Below, one piece after another: positions 15,951 through 23,850 of a DNA stretch of 64,000 nucleotides. The DNA lies in NCBI GenBank assembly GCA_030427485.1, contig JAUICG010000010.1, positions 1 through 64,000 on the forward strand. The letters are read 5' to 3'. The notes beneath the pieces were generated by a model. It searched no databases. It was not told the DNA's origin and saw only the letters and a program-made list of their open reading frames with translations. Made by a program: the position numbers and the translations under genes. Source of the DNA: Gammaproteobacteria bacterium. GTDB taxonomy: Bacteria; Pseudomonadota; Gammaproteobacteria; Pseudomonadales; Halieaceae. Each line of letters starts with the position of its first letter. Position 1 is the stretch's first letter.

Positions 15951-17837
15951 ATGAAGCAGCGCACGGATAACGATTATTGCGGCAGCAAGGGTTTCACGCG
16001 GCACAGCATCCTCGGCCGCTACTGCCCGCCCGACAGCCCGACCCGGGCCGGGGACGGCATCGACGCAATGCAAAAAGCGCTGCGCTCACCCTTCCCGGCG
16101 ACAACCGACAAGGCTGCGGCGTACGCCATGGTGATGACGGCCGGCGCTTGCCAGCTTGCCGGAGGCGGTGCTGCCAGCATCGCGGGACGACCGCATTTTC
16201 GCGACCCGGGGCTGGCCGAACTGGCGCAGCTCGAGGGCAACAGCGCGGCGCTGGCCAAGGGCTATGAAAAATACTCCCACGAGATTTTCAAGCGGCTGAC
16301 CGGTGCGTTTTCCTGCGCAATAGTGGACACCCGGGCAAACCGCGTGCTGCTCGGCATCGACCGCCTCGGGCAGCACTGCATGTACTATCACGCAAGCGCG
16401 AACCTGTTGGCTTTTGCGGGCACCGCCAAGGAGGCACTGGCGTGCACCGGCAGTGAGGCGCCGCTGCTCAACCAGGGTGTCTACAATTACGTCTATTTTC
16501 ATATGGTACCGGGCCCCGGCACTGTCTACAGCGGGCTCGGGAAACTACCCGGCGCGCACTACCTGGACTACCGGGACGGGGAGAGCCGCCTGGTCAACTA
16601 CTGGTGTCCGACATTCTCCGATGCAGTCGACGAACAGCCCTTCGAGGCGCTTTCCCGGCAGCTGAAAACGAGCCTGCGATCCGCGGTGCAGAAGTGCCTG
16701 CCCGATACCGGAAAAGTGGGCGCCTTCCTCAGCGGCGGCCTCGACAGCTCGACGGTTACAGGCCTGCTGTCCGAGTTGAGTGACAACAACGCGGCCGCGT
16801 ACTCGATCGGGTTTGAAGCCGAGGGCTACGATGAGATGGCCTTTGCGAGGATCACCGCGAAGCACTTCGGTGTCGAGTTGAACGAGTACTACGTGACCCC
16901 CGAGGACGTGGTGGAAGCGCTGCCGGGGATTGCGACCAGTTACGATGAACCCTTCGGCAACTCCTCCGCCCTGCCTGCCTATTTTTGCGCGAGGATGGCG
17001 GCTGAGGATGGCGTGGACACCCTGCTGGCCGGCGACGGTGGCGACGAGTTTTTTGCCGGCAACGAGCGCTACCTGAAACAGCGGGTGTTCGAACACTACG
17101 CGAAAATTCCCGCGCCGTTGCGCAAGGGCCTGGTCGAGCCGCTGGTAAAGCTGATGCCCTCCGGCCTCCCACTGGCATCCAAGGCCGCAAGCTATGTCGC
17201 CCAGGCCAACACGCCGCTCCCGGATCGCCTGCAAAGCTACAATTTCCTGCACCGCCATGCGGCCACCGAGATCTTTGCGGACGATTTTCTGCGGGAGGTG
17301 GACGAGGCCCTGCCGCTCAACCTGCTGCGCTCCATTTACCACCGGCCCGAACCGGCTTCCAGCCTCAATCGCATGCTCTATCTCGACTGGCAGATAACCC
17401 TGGCGGACAACGACCTGCGCAAGGTGAGCCACATGTGCTCGCTCGCCGGCGTGGATGTCGCCTACCCGATGCTGGACGATGCACTGGTGGAATTTTCCTG
17501 CACCGTGCCCAGCGCCTGGAAAATCAAGGAGAAGAACCTGCGTCACTTCTACAAGGAATCGCTCAGGGGCTGGCTGCCGCGGGAAACGATAGAAAAGACC
17601 AAACAGGGCTTCGGCCTGCCATTTGGTGTGTGGATGAGAACCTACACGCCACTACGCGAAATGGCCTACGACAACCTGCTGAAGCTGAAAAACAGGGGGC
17701 TGATCCGGCCGGCGTTCATCGACAGGGCGATGGAAATGCACCAGAGCCAGCACGCCGCCTATTACGGCGAACTGGTCTGGATTCTCACGGTGTTCGAGTT
17801 GTGGATGGAAGGGCATTCCGGTAGTCAGTCACCGTAA
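15951..17837 (+). CDS. asparagine synthetase-like amidotransferase lacking the glutaminase cysteine
   Basis: A roughly 628-aa AsnB-type protein. The synthetase half is intact, with the ATP-binding SGGLDSS at about residues 261-267 and later GDGGDEFFAGN. The N-terminal glutaminase half is recognisable (GAFSCAIVDTRANRVLLGIDRLG), but it does not begin with Met-Cys-Gly-Ile and no catalytic Cys2 is present. It cannot use glutamine by the usual route and may take ammonia, or another amine or acid substrate, as in beta-lactam-type synthetases. The start is uncertain: the open frame extends to a TTG at 15807, and an in-frame GTG lies at 15933. A normal paralogue with Cys2 lies at 33415-35316. Confidence 0.8.
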   Translation: MKQRTDNDYCGSKGFTRHSILGRYCPPDSPTRAGDGIDAMQKALRSPFPATTDKAAAYAMVMTAGACQLAGGGAASIAGRPHFRDPGLAELAQLEGNSAALAKGYEKYSHEIFKRLTGAFSCAIVDTRANRVLLGIDRLGQHCMYYHASANLLAFAGTAKEALACTGSEAPLLNQGVYNYVYFHMVPGPGTVYSGLGKLPGAHYLDYRDGESRLVNYWCPTFSDAVDEQPFEALSRQLKTSLRSAVQKCLPDTGKVGAFLSGGLDSSTVTGLLSELSDNNAAAYSIGFEAEGYDEMAFARITAKHFGVELNEYYVTPEDVVEALPGIATSYDEPFGNSSALPAYFCARMAAEDGVDTLLAGDGGDEFFAGNERYLKQRVFEHYAKIPAPLRKGLVEPLVKLMPSGLPLASKAASYVAQANTPLPDRLQSYNFLHRHAATEIFADDFLREVDEALPLNLLRSIYHRPEPASSLNRMLYLDWQITLADNDLRKVSHMCSLAGVDVAYPMLDDALVEFSCTVPSAWKIKEKNLRHFYKESLRGWLPRETIEKTKQGFGLPFGVWMRTYTPLREMAYDNLLKLKNRGLIRPAFIDRAMEMHQSQHAAYYGELVWILTVFELWMEGHSGSQSP

Positions 17838-17865
17838 TCCCCCGAGAAACCCCGACAGCGTTACG

Positions 17866-18720
17866 CTACTGCCGCCGCAACCACTCGATCGTCAGACGCG
17901 ACACCTCGTCCTGCCAGGGGCGCCGGGAAAACGTATGGTCCGCCTCCGCCACGGTATGGGTGGTCACCGAGGACTTCGCGGTCGCCGCTTTCCAGGTCGA
18001 GTCGGTGGCAACCAGGGTGGAAAACTCCCGCGCGGTGAGGTCTGCTTCGCTCAATATAATCAGGGTGCCGTGCCGGAACTGCTCCAGCCCCCGGAGCATC
18101 AGCTCGACAAACGACAGGCTGTCTGCTTTGCGGCCATTGCCCAGCAGGTATCTGCCAAGCAGTGCCAGGCTGTCTTTCGCCAGTTCCACGAACGCGGGGA
18201 GAATCCTGATCTGACCGGAGAACAGCCGGCGCCACTGGTCTGATTGCTTCAGTGACGGACGGTAGTAGTGTGCGAGTTTCACCTGGGGGGAGTAGTCCCC
18301 GCTGTGTACCCAGGGATTCAGCAGCACCAGGCCGCTGACGCGGGGATTCCGGTGCGCGAAAATCAGCGCACTGGAGGCGGCGTCACAAAGCCCCCACAGC
18401 ACGACACGGGAAACACCGGGCGCATTTGCAAGCAGCACATCGATCGCTGCGGAGATTTCATCCTCGATCTCGTCGAACTCACATTTTTCGCCCTCGCTGT
18501 CACCCATACCCCGATAATCGAAGCGCAGCGACGCAATCCCCGCCTCCGCGAGGCTGCGCGCCAGCAATGTAAACTGTCGATGGCTACCCACACGGTACTG
18601 GGGCCCGCCCACCAGAATCAGCACACCCACATCAGCGGCACTGTCGGGAACCGCGGCAATGCCCAGCAGCCGGTCACCGCCGACGCTGAAGGTCACTGCC
18701 TGTTCATTGTAGTTTGTCAT
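17866..18720 (-). CDS. exosortase A system-associated hydrolase 1, copy A
   Basis: A 284-aa alpha/beta hydrolase. After strand 1 (VLILVGGPQYRVGS) comes DYRGMGDS, then the nucleophile elbow WGLCDAAS with Cys112 where most hydrolases have serine. The final histidine segment is EADHTFSR. Cys in the elbow is usual for this XrtA-locus family, as far as I recall. A thioesterase or acyltransferase role on carrier-bound groups is plausible but unproven. The ATG overlaps the stop of hydrolase 2 copy A by 4 bp. It is the last of a three-gene unit with an acyl carrier protein. Confidence 0.9.
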   Translation of the reverse strand: MTNYNEQAVTFSVGGDRLLGIAAVPDSAADVGVLILVGGPQYRVGSHRQFTLLARSLAEAGIASLRFDYRGMGDSEGEKCEFDEIEDEISAAIDVLLANAPGVSRVVLWGLCDAASSALIFAHRNPRVSGLVLLNPWVHSGDYSPQVKLAHYYRPSLKQSDQWRRLFSGQIRILPAFVELAKDSLALLGRYLLGNGRKADSLSFVELMLRGLEQFRHGTLIILSEADLTAREFSTLVATDSTWKAATAKSSVTTHTVAEADHTFSRRPWQDEVSRLTIEWLRRQ

Positions 18721-19544
18721 GACTGCGCGAAGATGTCGGAGGTACTGTGTTGCAGGGAGGCATTGACAGCGGCATCGACAGTCCGCCAGAACGGGTCACC
18801 GGACACCGCTGTCTTCGCTACTGTGAGCCCCTGCTCCTCCCAGTGGGTGATGACATTTTCGGAAGCGACCGACAGGCCGTCGCGGGCCAGCGTCCCGATT
18901 TCCAGCCAGTGTACTTTTCGGCACACGGGCTTCAGGTCACCGAGTCGCGCTTTCGCCATTTCCAGCGCCAGCGCGGACGACAGTTCATAGCCGGCGATTG
19001 CCATCGAACGCCCGGCCCGCAATTCACTCCACAGTGTTTTTCTATCAAAGGTCGCCGCGCCACTGACTGCCGACGCCACCGTGCGCAAACGCAGGAACTG
19101 GTCTATCTGTTGCTCGCCGTTCAACACGGGCTGCCAGAGCACCAGTTTGTCAACGTCCGACCTCATCTGTGACAACTCACAGGCCAGCAACGCGCCGAGG
19201 CGCAGACCCCACAGATGCAGCGGAGCGGCTCCCATCCCCGCCAGCGTATCGGCGGCGCAAAGGGCGTCCTGCAGCCAGACCTGCCAACTGGCGTCGATAA
19301 AGTCTCCGCCCGCATCACCGCTGCCGGTTACATCGAGCAGCATGACCCGGTAGCCCGCCGCGGCGAGTTGGCGCGCCTGGCTGGCCACGATATGCCGGGA
19401 CTTGTTCATTTCCTCGGCAAAAGGCGGTAAAAACAGAATGGAAGCGCGCGCCTCCACGGTGGTGGGCGACAGCAGCACGTAGAAGAGGGTTCGGCCCTGG
19501 TGCTCGAGAAACTGTCCTTCGATGCTGAATTGTCCCGAATCCAT
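18717..19544 (-). CDS. exosortase A system-associated hydrolase 2, copy A
   Basis: A 275-aa alpha/beta hydrolase-fold protein. The oxyanion segment FLPPFAEEMNKSRH and TGSGDAGG are present, but the nucleophile elbow reads LWGLRLGA, with Arg115 in place of the expected serine. It therefore looks catalytically altered, and probably acts as a partner of hydrolase 1. It starts 3 bp after the acyl carrier protein stop codon and overlaps hydrolase 1 by 4 bp, so the three genes are translationally linked. Confidence 0.9.
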   Translation of the reverse strand: MDSGQFSIEGQFLEHQGRTLFYVLLSPTTVEARASILFLPPFAEEMNKSRHIVASQARQLAAAGYRVMLLDVTGSGDAGGDFIDASWQVWLQDALCAADTLAGMGAAPLHLWGLRLGALLACELSQMRSDVDKLVLWQPVLNGEQQIDQFLRLRTVASAVSGAATFDRKTLWSELRAGRSMAIAGYELSSALALEMAKARLGDLKPVCRKVHWLEIGTLARDGLSVASENVITHWEEQGLTVAKTAVSGDPFWRTVDAAVNASLQHSTSDIFAQS

Positions 19545-19547
19545 GGG

Positions 19548-19796
19548 CTAGCCGAGCTTGGCCTCCACAAACGCTGTCAGACTGCCCACGGTGGCAAACA
19601 CATCCGCATCAATCTCATCGTCATCCACAGCGATGCCGTACTGCTCTTCCAGGCTGGCCAGTATGCCGACGACTGACATTGAATCCATCTCGGGAATCGC
19701 ACCCAGAATCCGGGTGTCAGGACGGGCCGTGATCGCCCCCTCGGGAACGCCAAGCGTTGCCTGCAGAATCGCGATGACGTCTGACTGAATATCCAT
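19548..19796 (-). CDS. acyl carrier protein 2
   Basis: An 82-aa carrier protein with the phosphopantetheine serine at Ser39 in MDSMS, followed by the usual acidic helix (SLEEQYG). It resembles acyl carrier protein 1 only in overall pattern. It leads an operon with both halves of the XrtA-associated hydrolase pair, implying that the hydrolases work on groups bound to this carrier. A 202-bp divergent region separates it from the GNAT gene. Confidence 0.92.
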   Translation of the reverse strand: MDIQSDVIAILQATLGVPEGAITARPDTRILGAIPEMDSMSVVGILASLEEQYGIAVDDDEIDADVFATVGSLTAFVEAKLG

Positions 19797-19928
19797 ATCT
19801 ATAACTACTGGTGGTTACGGTGCCGCGCGAGGGAGCATGCAATCTGTCCGGCCCGCAGGCGTCGAGTTGCATGCTAACCCTGCCACACCCTGTTCTCAAG
19901 CCGGAATTGCGATCAGGCTAGCATAATC

Positions 19929-19944
19929 GGCAGAAGTATTGCCA
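19929..19944. promoter_or_regulatory. palindromic GG-N10-GC sites, possible divergent sigma-54 promoter
   Basis: GGCAGAAGTATTGCC on the plus strand and GGCAATACTTCTGCC on the minus strand both carry GG and GC with 10 bases between. The minus-strand reading (TGGCA with CTGC) is the better match. The site lies between acyl carrier protein 2 (minus) and the GNAT gene (plus). Both downstream distances are compatible with transcription, but each reading has mismatches to the sigma-54 consensus. Confidence 0.35.
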
Positions 19945-19998
19945 TTCCCCGTCTTTTCACCGATAGTGTTTTACTGATTCAATACCCGGATATCCCCG

Positions 19999-21075
19999 TT
20001 GACTGAACAGAACACGCATATCCAGGTCGAGGCATTGAGTCTGCCACTCGGCGCCGGGGACGGCCCACTGAACCAGGCATTCGCAGACTACGAAACTAAA
20101 AACCCGCAGTACGGCGAACGCTGGCTTGCCAACCTCACCCTGCATGCGCTGGACGACACGGACAGGGCGGTTATCTACGTCGCGCGGCGCAGTGCCGACG
20201 ATTTCATCGCCTGCCCACTCAAGGTGGATACACAGCGCAACAGCGCCAGTTCGCTGAGCACGTTCTACACCTCCGCATACTCGCCCGTCGTCTGCTCGGA
20301 CAGTCCGGGGGACCTGTTCCAGGCGCTGTTTCAATATCTCGCGGGACAGGAGGGCATCTCCGCGCTGACGCTATCGCCAATGAATGCCGCCGATCCCCTG
20401 TTTGCCATGGTCCGGGATTCGCTCGAACTCGCCGGCTGGAAAGGCCGCCACGACTTCTTCTGTTTCGGCAACTGGATTCACGATACAGGCGATGAGTCGT
20501 ATCAGGACTACCTCGCATCGCGCCCATCCAAACTGAGAAACACCATCGCCCGCAAAACGAAAAAGTTCCTCGCCGAAGGCAAAGGGCAACTAGAACTCGT
20601 GACCGGCGGGGACGCGCTGGAAGACGCGATCGCCGATTATGTCACCGTGTACAACCACAGTTGGAAACACGAGGAACCCTACCCAAACTTCGTCCCCGAA
20701 CTGCTGCGCCTCGCCGCGAACCGCGGCTGGCTGCGCCTGGGCATCGCAAAGTATGAACAGCAGGCCATCGCCAGCCAGATCTGGCTGGTGTGCGGTAACA
20801 CCGCGTACATTTTCAAACTCGCCTACCATGAGGAGTATCGGCGCCTGTCGCCCGGCACCGTGCTCACGGCTTACATGATGCAGCGCGTGATCGACGCGGA
20901 CGGCATCCAGCGTATCGACTATCTGTCGGGAGACGACAGCTACAAGGCAGACTGGATGTCGAGGCGCAGGGAACAGCACGGCATCGCCGCCTACAACCCG
21001 CGTTCCCCGCGAGGCCTGGCGATGCTGGCGGGCCATACACTGAAGCGCGTGCTCAAGAGTTTTATCAAGCGTTGA
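19999..21075 (+). CDS. GNAT (BioF2-like) acyltransferase
   Basis: A 358-aa protein of the BioF2/FemAB-like GNAT group, with the segments SKLRNTIARKTKKF, YNHSWKHEEP, AYHEEYRRLSPGT and a terminal basic tail. Members transfer acyl or aminoacyl groups and are frequent in polysaccharide loci. The frame has no upstream start before a stop at 19975, so the TTG at 19999 is the only plausible full-length start, without an obvious Shine-Dalgarno. It stands alone on the plus strand between the two hydrolase pairs. The substrate is unknown. Confidence 0.82.
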   Translation: MTEQNTHIQVEALSLPLGAGDGPLNQAFADYETKNPQYGERWLANLTLHALDDTDRAVIYVARRSADDFIACPLKVDTQRNSASSLSTFYTSAYSPVVCSDSPGDLFQALFQYLAGQEGISALTLSPMNAADPLFAMVRDSLELAGWKGRHDFFCFGNWIHDTGDESYQDYLASRPSKLRNTIARKTKKFLAEGKGQLELVTGGDALEDAIADYVTVYNHSWKHEEPYPNFVPELLRLAANRGWLRLGIAKYEQQAIASQIWLVCGNTAYIFKLAYHEEYRRLSPGTVLTAYMMQRVIDADGIQRIDYLSGDDSYKADWMSRRREQHGIAAYNPRSPRGLAMLAGHTLKRVLKSFIKR

Positions 21076-21102
21076 TAACCTGCGCGGAAACCACGTCAGA
21101 AT

Positions 21103-21990
21103 TCAATCTTCCTTCAAACCCATCACCCAGTCGAGAATAGCCTCGTTCACGCGCGCCCTGGAGTCACCGTCCGAGAATGTCTGGTCAGCATCGGGCAGGT
21201 CGAGACGTTTGCAGGTGGGCTTGTTGTAAACCGCCTGCCAGGCGGCGCTGCCCTTGATCAGCTCGTCGAACTCGTTACTCACCAGGCTGCGACCACTCAT
21301 CAGGAACAGCACCGGGCCCTCGAACTGGCGCAGACCGTCCAGCATTCGATCGACAGGTCGTCCGGCGCCGTCTGTGGATGACGCACCTCCTGAGGATGCG
21401 GGTGGAGAGAACATACGGGCCAGCCTGCGACCCACTTTGCGCAGCCCCGCCACGGCGTACTCGAGCAGGTTGTATTCGAAGCGGATGAGTTTTCGCCAGA
21501 ACTGCGCCTCGCCAAGGCGTTTGGTGTAGTGCTTTCTCATCACGGCCGAGCGGATCTCCTCGGTACTTACCCAGGGGTTGCCCAGCACCAGGCTCTGTAT
21601 ACCCGCTACCCGCCAACCGTGCATCATCGCCCCGGACGCCGCATCGCAGCCGCCCCACAGGACCACCCGCTTCACCTCGGGCACTTCCCGCTGAAACGCC
21701 GTTACGGCAGCCTGTATGTCCTCGGCCGTCTGGTCGTAACCGAGGAAGTCACCGGTACTGTCACCGATACCGCGATAGTCAAAACGCATGACCGCAACAC
21801 CGCGACCGGCCAGGCTGCGCGCCAGGCTCACCATGCCCCGCCCCACTCCGGCGCGGTACTGCGGCCCGCCGGCGACAACCGTGAGCACGCCTATCTCCGA
21901 GGGTGATTCCGGCTTGTGCACAATCCCTACCAGGTCGTCGCCGAGGCAATCGAACACCAGCGGGATTTCTGTTGTCGCATTCACATTCAT
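21103..21990 (-). CDS. exosortase A system-associated hydrolase 1, copy B
   Basis: A 295-aa alpha/beta hydrolase with the same layout as copy A: GGPQYRAG, DYRGIGDSTG, and the elbow WGGCDAASG with Cys115 as the presumed nucleophile. The region around residues 190-225 carries a Ser/Gly-rich insertion (PPASSGGASSTDGAG) not seen in copy A. It overlaps hydrolase 2 copy B by 4 bp. The two copies are clearly divergent, which argues against a recent tandem duplication. Confidence 0.9.
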   Translation of the reverse strand: MNVNATTEIPLVFDCLGDDLVGIVHKPESPSEIGVLTVVAGGPQYRAGVGRGMVSLARSLAGRGVAVMRFDYRGIGDSTGDFLGYDQTAEDIQAAVTAFQREVPEVKRVVLWGGCDAASGAMMHGWRVAGIQSLVLGNPWVSTEEIRSAVMRKHYTKRLGEAQFWRKLIRFEYNLLEYAVAGLRKVGRRLARMFSPPASSGGASSTDGAGRPVDRMLDGLRQFEGPVLFLMSGRSLVSNEFDELIKGSAAWQAVYNKPTCKRLDLPDADQTFSDGDSRARVNEAILDWVMGLKED

Positions 21991-22811
21991 CGCAGCAGGC
22001 TACTTGTAATAGAGATCAAATCAGGTACCGAGTCCCGCTTGTGCAATTGCCATACCTGCGGCCCGGTAAAGGGATGTACCAGAACGTCGTTGCCGACACT
22101 TTTCAGTTGCTCTATGGCCTTCAGTGTCGCTCCGGTGAGCGCCTCGCCCTCCTCGCTGACGTTTTCCAGCCAGTGAATTTTCCCGGAGCACAGCGCCGTC
22201 ATGTCCGCCAGTGACAGGCTTTCGATCTCCGCCATCAACGCACCGCCCACCGTATAGCCGGAGATTTCAACGCGTTCGCCGGCGGCCAGTCTTTCCCGGA
22301 TCTGCGCGGTGGTTTCAGGCGCGAGGTTTTTACCCGCCAGTGCGGCGACACGCTGCCGCAGTATCTGGGTAACATACCGCCCGCCCGACACGACCGGTTG
22401 CCAGAGCAGGATACCGTCAATCGCAATAGCGGATTTCGCCGCGAAGTCCAGCGCGACAAATGCGCCGAGCCGCAAACCCCACAGGATGACAGGCAGGTCC
22501 TCCTCGCGCTTGAGTGCCTCGATGGTCAGCCGGATGTTTTCCTGCCATATCCGCAGTGAGGCATCGTACAGTTCACCCTGGCTGTCGCCGGTGCCATAGA
22601 AGTCGATAAGCGTGCACGCGTACCCGGCCGCGGCGAAGTTCCTGGCCTGTTCGGCGACCAGCGCGCGGCAGCGGTTCATCTCTTCCCCGAAGGGGGGCAG
22701 GTAGACGATATGGGCTCTGGGGGTGGCACTGCAGCGGATTTGCAGCGTGAAGTACTGTTCGCCTTCCGCGCCCATGAACCGGGGTAAAGTTTGTATATCT
22801 TTGCTTTTCAT
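21987..22811 (-). CDS. exosortase A system-associated hydrolase 2, copy B
   Basis: A 274-aa alpha/beta hydrolase-fold protein. It has YLPPFGEEMNRCR and YGTGDSQG, and again an arginine (Arg114, LWGLRLGA) at the nucleophile position. Like copy A it is probably the non-catalytic or altered partner of the adjacent hydrolase 1. Unlike copy A, no carrier protein gene lies directly upstream; instead the long inverted repeat at 22904-23023 separates it from a sulfotransferase gene. Confidence 0.9.
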   Translation of the reverse strand: MKSKDIQTLPRFMGAEGEQYFTLQIRCSATPRAHIVYLPPFGEEMNRCRALVAEQARNFAAAGYACTLIDFYGTGDSQGELYDASLRIWQENIRLTIEALKREEDLPVILWGLRLGAFVALDFAAKSAIAIDGILLWQPVVSGGRYVTQILRQRVAALAGKNLAPETTAQIRERLAAGERVEISGYTVGGALMAEIESLSLADMTALCSGKIHWLENVSEEGEALTGATLKAIEQLKSVGNDVLVHPFTGPQVWQLHKRDSVPDLISITSSLLR

Positions 22812-22903
22812 CAGCTTCCAATGTCCAGTTTCTCGCTAATAGCGAATTTCACCCGAACACCCGCCCACAATTTGTTGATGCCGAGTAGATAGTTGTTCAT
22901 GGA

Positions 22904-23023
22904 GGAGGATGCGGCTTATACGTATCAGTGGGACCGTGTGGCGACAGGACGTCGCCACCCGAGCCTGCACATGGACGTGCGCTTTTTGGCGTGTCCCACT
23001 GATACGTATAAGTCGCATCCTCC
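22904..23023. repeat. long structured inverted repeat, element 2
   Basis: Two 31-nt arms (22904-22934 and 22993-23023) match as reverse complements with a single mismatch. The 58-nt core contains a perfect 8-bp hairpin (GTGGCGAC/GTCGCCAC, 5-nt loop) and a second hairpin GCAC-ATGGAC-GTGC, followed by GCTTTTT. It has the same order of parts as element 1 (53-160) but different arms. It starts 21 bp beyond the stop codon of the minus-strand sulfotransferase gene and ends about 90 bp before hydrolase 2 copy B. Confidence 0.9.
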
Positions 23024-23044
23024 GGAGCCCTGACGTACCTTCTA

Positions 23045-23839
23045 TCAATCAACGCCGGACCCACTCGATTTGTGCAAATGTACCTCTTCACCCACGACCA
23101 TTCTATCCTCCGCAAGCCCCAGCAAGGAAAGAATACGTCGTTGCCCCTCAGCATTGCTCAAGTCGCCAACCTCGAAAATCCTGAACCTGTCCGGGTATTT
23201 GCGCTGCAAACGATCCGCCTCCAGGTAGTAGTAATCCCAGTACAGGCCTATCGCCTCGCGCTTGGAGGACGCTTCGAACTTGGGAAAGCAACTGTCCCAC
23301 ACCGGGTCTTTCCGCCACCGGCTGCCATCGTGCTCCTGCCAGTGATTATACTCTGTGTAAAACGGCGTTCGGGTGATCCATGACTTGAATCTGTCGGCCA
23401 GCCACAGTGATGGCCAGCGCCTGATGGCGGATTTCTGCATCCAACTGTCGACGGTCGATTCCCTGTCGCGCTTCATGCACACGGCCACGCATTCCGGAGC
23501 CAGTTCGAACAACTCCTCGATATAGTTCAGGTAATAGTACGCGATGTCGCCTATCAGTTTCAGTTCGCCCATGGTTTGCAGCGCGGCATAGGTTTGCACA
23601 GACGACGGGCGCGAGTAGTCAATCGACAACCGCGCCCTGTCACCACCGGCGAGCAATGCCCGGAATTCGTGGACGGCATTCCTCTGGGGCTGTGGATTGC
23701 CGCTGAACACCGCGCACGAGGGGTTCATCTCATGAAAGCAGATTGCGCCCGGCTGGCGATCGACCAGGGAGGTCAGGGAGGCGGTGCCGGAGCGACCCGA
23801 GCCAAGTCCTATCAAGATTTTACCTGGGGTATCGGCCAT
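23045..23839 (-). CDS. sulfotransferase family protein 1
   Basis: A 264-aa protein with the PAPS-binding 5'-phosphosulfate loop GSGRSGT at residues 13-19 and a later R-x7-S type segment around MKRDRESTVDSW. It would move sulfate from PAPS to a hydroxyl or amino group of the polysaccharide. It starts 11 bp after the ATP-grasp/phosphatase gene, so the two are co-transcribed. Sulfotransferases are not standard members of XrtA loci. Sulfation of the polymer is an inference. Confidence 0.82.
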   Translation of the reverse strand: MADTPGKILIGLGSGRSGTASLTSLVDRQPGAICFHEMNPSCAVFSGNPQPQRNAVHEFRALLAGGDRARLSIDYSRPSSVQTYAALQTMGELKLIGDIAYYYLNYIEELFELAPECVAVCMKRDRESTVDSWMQKSAIRRWPSLWLADRFKSWITRTPFYTEYNHWQEHDGSRWRKDPVWDSCFPKFEASSKREAIGLYWDYYYLEADRLQRKYPDRFRIFEVGDLSNAEGQRRILSLLGLAEDRMVVGEEVHLHKSSGSGVD

Positions 23840-23850
23840 CGGGGATCACA

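Noticed and set aside
19168..19181. TGTGA-N4-TCACA
   Set aside because: Spacing is wrong for a CRP box and it lies inside a hydrolase gene.
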